Shown here in pieces: positions 59,426 to 64,000 of a DNA stretch of 64,000 bases (positions are counted from its first letter, which is position 1; every line of letters begins with the position of its first letter). Location of the stretch: the NCBI GenBank assembly GCA_025462885.1, contig JAOAPN010000014.1, positions 186,001 through 250,000 on the forward strand. The letters are read 5' to 3'. The notes beneath the pieces were generated by a model that saw only the letters and a program-made list of their open reading frames with translations, was not told the DNA's origin and made no database searches. The DNA is from Acidobacteriaceae bacterium (GTDB lineage Bacteria > Acidobacteriota > Terriglobia > Terriglobales > Acidobacteriaceae). The translations under genes and the position numbers were made by a program.

Positions 59426-62065
59426 ATGAATTTTTCTGTTGAGAGGCTGCGGATCTGGTTGCTGGTGGGCGCAGGCCTGCTCGTGGCGGTGATCGGTGCA
59501 TTTCTGGGATACGCGCATTACCGGGCACACCGTTTTCTGACAGGACTGCCGGGCAAGATGGGCATGGATATCCAGCAGGAGACCAACGCGTTTACGTACT
59601 CGCAGTCGGTAAAGGGCAAGACGATTTATACGATCCACGCTGCCAAGGCGTTGAAACGCAAGGACGGCAAGGTGACGCTCAACGATGTGGGAATCGTGTT
59701 GTACGGGCGTGGGGATGGCAGCAACTCGGACCGGGTGGACCGGATCTACGGCAAGGAGTTTGAGTACGACCAGACCGAGGGCGTCGTGCGGGCCATGGGT
59801 GAGGTGCATATCGATCTGCAGGCGCCGGCACCGGTGGGTGCGGGAGCGAAGGTGGAGTATGCCAGAGGGAAGGAAGTAACGCCCAGCTCTCATGTACATG
59901 ACGACGATCACTTGATTCATGTGAAGACCAGCGGCCTGGTGTTTCTGCAGAAGCTGGGCGTGGCGGCGACGGATCAGGACCTGGAGTTCGAGTTCAATGG
60001 CATGACCGGGCACGCGCATGGTGCGGACTTCAGCTCGGATACGGGCTTGCTGGTGCTGCAATCGGCGGTCAAGGTCAATGGGGTGAAGGACGGCAAGCCG
60101 ACGGTGTTGACCGCATCGCGAGCGGAGTTGGACCGCCAGCGGCAGCAGGTTTTGCTGAGCCATGCGGTGTATACCGTCGTGGAGCGCGACGCTGGGCCTC
60201 GCATCGCGAAGGGCGAGCGGGTGACGGCCTATCTGCGGCACGAGGGCGGAGTGGACCGGGCGCAAGCCGAGGGTGGGGTTTCGCTGACGGATGCGGGTGG
60301 CACGGTATCGGCCCAGCGGGGCGAGGTGCATCTGAGCGCCGCGAACCAGCCCCAGGCGGCGACTCTCGCAGGGGATGTGCGATTCGCCACAGAGGATCCT
60401 CTGCGACAGGCGCAGGGGCAGGCGCAGGAGGGCCGGGCAGCGTTCGACACAGCGGGAACCTTACAGCATGTGACGATGTCCGGCGGGGTTCGCGTTCACG
60501 AGCGAACGCGCGGCTCTGCGCAGGATGCCTGGGGCGAGCGGGATCTGACGGCGCAGGGGCTGGAGCTGGCGATGGCCTCGGGTGATCCAAAGCATGTAGT
60601 GCTCAAAGACGCCAAGGCTGCGGGAGATGCGAAGCTGACGACTCTGACTCCAGCGGTCGCGGGGGCTAAGGCTCGGCACACGGGAGCGACTTCGAGTGCT
60701 CTCTCGGGTGATGTTCTGATGGCGAGCTTCGTGCAACGCGACGGCGGGATGCATGTGAAAGACGTCCACGGCGCGGGGCACACGACGCTATGGCGCGTAA
60801 GCGATACGGGGGCTATCGCGACGAGTTCGGGCGATGCGCTGGATGCGACGTTCCGTGGTGGTGGAGTTGCTCGCGGCGGCATTGGAGTTGCCGGCGGCGC
60901 TAAGGGGAGCAGGAGTTTCGGGGCGGGTGGCGATGAGATCGTCACCGCGGTGCAGCAGGGTCATGTTGTGATGACGAACAAGGCTGTATCGAAAGTCACT
61001 GCGGCCAAAGGCTCGGCGGGAGCGGTTACAGGTTTAGGTTCGGGTGGAGAGCAGAAGGCGACCGCGAGCCGCGCTTCTTACGATGGCGCGACGGAAAAGA
61101 TGACGCTGACGGGTGCCGTTCAGGTTTCGGATGGGGACAGTATGGTCTCGGCGGACCGGGTGGTGATGGAGCAGCAGACCGGCAATGCGATGGCCGATGG
61201 TGCTGTGAAAGCGAGTTATTCGCAGCTGACGCAAGGTGCGCAGACGAGCAGCTCTGCAGAGGTGGTGCATGTGCTGGCGGCACGGGGTGAGTTGAAGCAT
61301 GATGCTGGCCTGGCACTGTTCTACGGAGTGGCGGGGCAGCCTGCCCGGCTGTGGCAGGGAGCTTCGCAGGTCGAGGCCCCGGTACTGCAGTTCGAGCAGA
61401 AGGCCCGGCGTATGGTGGCGAAGGCGGATGGCCCGGGGCTGGAAGTGCATGCGGTCTTCGTCAATGCCGGTTCGCTGGATGCCCTGGGGGCCACGAGTGC
61501 GACGTTGACGAGTGCGACGTCGGCCAATCCGACAACGGCCAAGGGAAGCGTGACGCAGGGTAAGGTGGCGGGGGCGAAACGCCCGGTACCGGTACCGGTG
61601 CGGGTTGCGAGTCATGAGATGACTTACAGTGATCTGGCCCGACGGGCGGACTTCAGCGGCGGAGTGCTGGTGGAGGATGGCGTCGGGACGATGCGGGCGC
61701 TGCAGGCGACGGTGTTCCTGCAAGCAGCGGCTGCAGCAAAGACCACAAAGCCTCCCGGCAAGGAAGCGGCTTCAGGAGCATTCCTGGGCGGAAGCGTGGA
61801 GCGGGTGGTGGCCTCGGGGCGTGTGGATATGGTGCAGCCAGGGCGTCGCGCCACGGGCGAGCAGGTGGTGTATACGGCTGCGGATGGATTGTTTGTGTTG
61901 ACGGGATTGCCCGGGCTTCCGCCGCGGATGATGGATGAGACACGGGGACAGATAACAGGTGCATCGATGAGCTTCCACGCAGGCGATAATGGAGTGGTAG
62001 TAGCGAATGGGCCAGATGGCGCCACGGGGCAGCGGGTTCGTACCGTGACGCGGGTGAAACAGTAG
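59426..62065 (+). CDS. LptC-LptA(OstA)-like fusion for lipopolysaccharide transport
   Basis: 879 residues. An N-terminal membrane anchor (about 10-32) leads into an LptC-like beta-jellyroll (about 40-215) with the pattern YTIHAAKALKRKDGKVTL, VDRIYGKEFEYDQTEGVVRA. Long OstA/LptA-type repeats follow: VLTASRAELDRQRQQVLLSHAV, GDVRFA, YDGATEKMTLTGAVQVSDGD, VSADRVVMEQQTGNAMADG and, near the end, GEQVVYTAADGLFVLTGLP. LptC and LptA are separate small proteins in proteobacteria (about 190 and 185 residues); here one chain of over four times that length seems to supply the periplasmic bridge. lptB follows with three bases between. Confidence 0.85.
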   Translation: MNFSVERLRIWLLVGAGLLVAVIGAFLGYAHYRAHRFLTGLPGKMGMDIQQETNAFTYSQSVKGKTIYTIHAAKALKRKDGKVTLNDVGIVLYGRGDGSNSDRVDRIYGKEFEYDQTEGVVRAMGEVHIDLQAPAPVGAGAKVEYARGKEVTPSSHVHDDDHLIHVKTSGLVFLQKLGVAATDQDLEFEFNGMTGHAHGADFSSDTGLLVLQSAVKVNGVKDGKPTVLTASRAELDRQRQQVLLSHAVYTVVERDAGPRIAKGERVTAYLRHEGGVDRAQAEGGVSLTDAGGTVSAQRGEVHLSAANQPQAATLAGDVRFATEDPLRQAQGQAQEGRAAFDTAGTLQHVTMSGGVRVHERTRGSAQDAWGERDLTAQGLELAMASGDPKHVVLKDAKAAGDAKLTTLTPAVAGAKARHTGATSSALSGDVLMASFVQRDGGMHVKDVHGAGHTTLWRVSDTGAIATSSGDALDATFRGGGVARGGIGVAGGAKGSRSFGAGGDEIVTAVQQGHVVMTNKAVSKVTAAKGSAGAVTGLGSGGEQKATASRASYDGATEKMTLTGAVQVSDGDSMVSADRVVMEQQTGNAMADGAVKASYSQLTQGAQTSSSAEVVHVLAARGELKHDAGLALFYGVAGQPARLWQGASQVEAPVLQFEQKARRMVAKADGPGLEVHAVFVNAGSLDALGATSATLTSATSANPTTAKGSVTQGKVAGAKRPVPVPVRVASHEMTYSDLARRADFSGGVLVEDGVGTMRALQATVFLQAAAAAKTTKPPGKEAASGAFLGGSVERVVASGRVDMVQPGRRATGEQVVYTAADGLFVLTGLPGLPPRMMDETRGQITGASMSFHAGDNGVVVANGPDGATGQRVRTVTRVKQ

Positions 62066-62068
62066 CTT

Positions 62069-62797
62069 ATGAGGACGTTGTCGACGGAAGAGATTGCGAA
62101 GTCGTACGGTGGGCGCCAGGTAGTTCGAGGCGTGAGCCTGAAGATCGAGCAGGGCGAGGTAGTGGGTCTGCTGGGGCCGAACGGCGCGGGCAAGACGACG
62201 AGCTTCTACATGATCGTCGGTTTGGTGCGTCCGGACGCCGGGCAGGTCATGATAAACGACCAGGACATCACGCGGCTGCCGATGTATCTGCGGGCACGTA
62301 ACCACGGAATCAGTTACCTGCCGCAGGAGCCTTCGGTGTTCCGGAAGCTGACGGTGGAGGACAATATCCTGGCCGTTCTGGAGGCTCAGGATCTGAGCTG
62401 GGAGAACCGCAGAACGCGGACGGAACGGCTGATCGAGCAGTTGAACCTAGGGCACGTTCGGAAGACGCGCGGCTATGCTCTGAGCGGCGGAGAGCGCAGG
62501 CGCGTGGAGATTGCGCGTTGCCTGGCGATCGAACCGGCATTCATCCTTTTAGATGAGCCGTTCTCGGGGATCGATCCGATCGCGGTGTTGGATCTGCAGG
62601 AGATTATCTTCGGTTTGAAGCGCAGTGGCATTGGGGTTTTGATCACCGACCACAATGTGCGCGAGACCTTGTCGGTAACGGACCGGGCGTACATCATCAA
62701 TGAGGGCAAGATTTTTCGGACCGGAACGCCAGGGGAGCTCGGCCGTGATCCTGAAGTGCGACGGATCTACCTGGGCGAAAAGTTTTCAATGGATTGA
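62069..62797 (+). CDS. lptB: Lipopolysaccharide export ATPase LptB
   Basis: 242 residues. Powers extraction of lipopolysaccharide by LptFG. Walker [10 protein letters not shown] (36-44), Q-loop [17 protein letters not shown], signature [14 protein letters not shown], Walker [14 protein letters not shown] and [17 protein letters not shown] with the H-loop, all as in LptB. Directly after the lptC/lptA-like fusion and followed by rpoN, the classic lpt-rpoN order. lptF and lptG are not in the window. Confidence 0.95.
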   Translation: MRTLSTEEIAKSYGGRQVVRGVSLKIEQGEVVGLLGPNGAGKTTSFYMIVGLVRPDAGQVMINDQDITRLPMYLRARNHGISYLPQEPSVFRKLTVEDNILAVLEAQDLSWENRRTRTERLIEQLNLGHVRKTRGYALSGGERRRVEIARCLAIEPAFILLDEPFSGIDPIAVLDLQEIIFGLKRSGIGVLITDHNVRETLSVTDRAYIINEGKIFRTGTPGELGRDPEVRRIYLGEKFSMD

Positions 62798-63048
62798 TAC
62801 AAAAGACGCGAGTTGCAAGCAATGGACTGGCCTATGGTTGGACTGCTACAACTTCTGTTGCAGCATCTGTGCGCTATCCGTGCAGTCTTTTGCTTGCCAT
62901 GCTGCGGTTAGACTTACAGCCAAGCAGAACGATGTTGTGTAGACTGTGGCGAAGTCGAGATAGAGACGATTTCGTGTCGCAGCGTATGAGAGCGCAATGA
63001 AAACATCTTGAATTCGCAGCCGCGAACGGATGGTAAGAAAGGTAGAAC

Positions 63049-64000
63049 GTGCAACTGCAACCCAAGCTGAATCTGAAGGTCTCGCAACGGCAGGTGCTCA
63101 CCCCCGGCCTGGTGCAGATGGTCAGCGTCCTCGCGCTGAACAAGCTTGAGTTGAGGGAGATGATCAATACGGAGATGGTGGAGAATCCCGTGTTGGAGGA
63201 GTTGGAAGAGACCTCCCTGAGTCTGGAGGAACGCTCCGGCAAGGAAGGGGACCGGGAACGTTCGGCCGAGGATGTTGCGGCGGAGAGTGAGCGTCCGGAG
63301 AAAGATCCTTTCGATGAGATCGACTTTGGAAGCTACTTCCAGGACTACCTGGATCCGGGATTCAAGACGGCCTCGAACTTTGAAGAGTATGACAAGCCCT
63401 CGTTTGAGCACTTTCTCTCGCAGCCGGGTTCGCTAAGCGATCACCTTGCGTGGCAGCTTGGATCATTGACGCTTTCGCCGGAGCTGCAGTTTGCGACCCA
63501 GCTCGTAGTTGGAAATCTGAACGAGACAGGGTATCTAACGGCGACCGATGAAGAGATGGCGCAGGCTTTGATTCTGGAGATGAATCCGGTTCGCACCGAG
63601 CCGATTCCGTTTGAACGAGGCATCAAAGGTAGGGGCGTTGAGGATCTTGCGGTCGCAGCCGCAGTCAGTATCGCAGCCGCAGTCAGTTCTGAGGCCGGTG
63701 TGGTTGACTTGGCTGCGGATGTGGCAGAGGTCTCCCCAGCGGATGAAGCGATGGCGCATGCGATTGAGGTGGTGCGTGAGGCGCGCAAGATCGTGAACTA
63801 CCTCGATCCGGTCGGAGTGGGCGCGAGGGACCTGAGAGAGTGCCTGCTGATCCAGATTGCCGCGCAACGAGCTGAAGCGGTGATCCAACTGGGGCGCAGG
63901 CAGCGGTATGACGGAAACGGAAGCGGAACTCCAGTCCCGGACCGTTCCGATATATTCCAGATTGCCTCGCATGTCGTTTCGGATTGCCTGCCGCTGTTGC
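63049..64000 (+). CDS. rpoN: RNA polymerase sigma-54 factor, N-terminal part (runs off the window)
   Basis: The first 317 residues. GTG start with AAAGG upstream. Region I: MQLQPKLNLKVSQRQVLTPG and LVQMVSVLALNKLELREMI, the glutamine/leucine-rich activator-interacting part. An acidic region II follows (about 60-125), then the core-binding domain beginning SLSDHLAWQLGSL. Residues about 175-245 hold an unusual alanine-rich insertion with a six-residue tandem repeat. The DNA-binding region and RpoN box are beyond the edge. It would serve the NtrC-type regulator at 22 kb. The 251 bases before it show no gene. Confidence 0.95.
   Translation, partial: MQLQPKLNLKVSQRQVLTPGLVQMVSVLALNKLELREMINTEMVENPVLEELEETSLSLEERSGKEGDRERSAEDVAAESERPEKDPFDEIDFGSYFQDYLDPGFKTASNFEEYDKPSFEHFLSQPGSLSDHLAWQLGSLTLSPELQFATQLVVGNLNETGYLTATDEEMAQALILEMNPVRTEPIPFERGIKGRGVEDLAVAAAVSIAAAVSSEAGVVDLAADVAEVSPADEAMAHAIEVVREARKIVNYLDPVGVGARDLRECLLIQIAAQRAEAVIQLGRRQRYDGNGSGTPVPDRSDIFQIASHVVSDCLPLL

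Overview
The window reads as a chromosomal segment of a G+C-rich, Gram-negative soil-type bacterium, most likely an acidobacterium (Terriglobia, family Acidobacteriaceae; Granulicella, Edaphobacter or Terriglobus-like). This is inferred from protein style and gene content: a fused LptC/LptA-type lipopolysaccharide transport protein followed by lptB and rpoN, separate glyQ and glyS, adjacent xer recombinase genes, and intergenic repeats of the kind whose spurious translation contains the peptide HPERSEGP. No species can be named from sequence alone. No rRNA, tRNA, CRISPR array, transposase or prophage was recognised. Coding density is high and most genes are ordinary housekeeping or accessory metabolic genes.

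Layout. 1-6.9 kb: start of a fatty-acid desaturase (minus), a secreted beta-propeller/phosphoesterase overlapping a mannose-6-phosphate isomerase (plus), then a coupled pair for polyprenol-linked sugar transfer (GT2-GtrA and GT87, minus). 7-16.3 kb: IclR regulator, intergenic repeats, pgi, a peroxiredoxin-like protein, a HerA-like ATPase, dienelactone hydrolase, two very small genes, GNAT, DinB and cytochrome P460 proteins. 16.3-18.0 kb: a visibly less G+C-rich two-gene module (DUF4365 nuclease-like protein plus an unknown 388-residue partner) with a four-base gene overlap; this is the best candidate for an undescribed system here. 18.1-22.1 kb: ffh, divergent tandem xerD-xerC, rhodanese. 22.3-26.5 kb: an NtrC-type regulator, its histidine kinase and a translationally coupled lipoprotein. 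26.7-30.4 kb: secA with a possible secreted leader ORF upstream. 30.4-36.5 kb: secreted DUF3224 and RidA-like pair, rhamnogalacturonan acetylesterase, methyltransferase, M20 peptidase coupled to mobA, and a lone MlaF-like ATPase. 36.8-45.3 kb: polyprenyl glycosylphosphotransferase, NAD synthetase, DsbA-like protein, NCS2 purine permease, a hexapeptide acetyltransferase coupled to a DUF985 cupin, and a porin-like protein. 45.4-50.6 kb: an unusual propeller protein beside a B12-binding radical SAM enzyme, then a MarR-GNAT fusion. 50.6-59.3 kb: inositol monophosphatase family, ferredoxin, recO, glyQ, glyS, a catalase-like peroxidase, a SRPBCC protein, a frameshifted TIGR01777 epimerase-like gene and an unknown conserved-looking gene. 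59.4-64 kb: lptC/lptA fusion, lptB and the start of rpoN.

Functional threads: envelope building and transport (desaturase, polyprenyl-P sugar transferases, the Lpt genes, MlaF-like ATPase, SecA, Ffh), sugar phosphate interconversion (manA, pgi), and sigma-54 regulation (an NtrC-type activator and rpoN in the same window). Several gene pairs share a four-base stop/start overlap using TTG, GTG or ATG starts, implying translational coupling.
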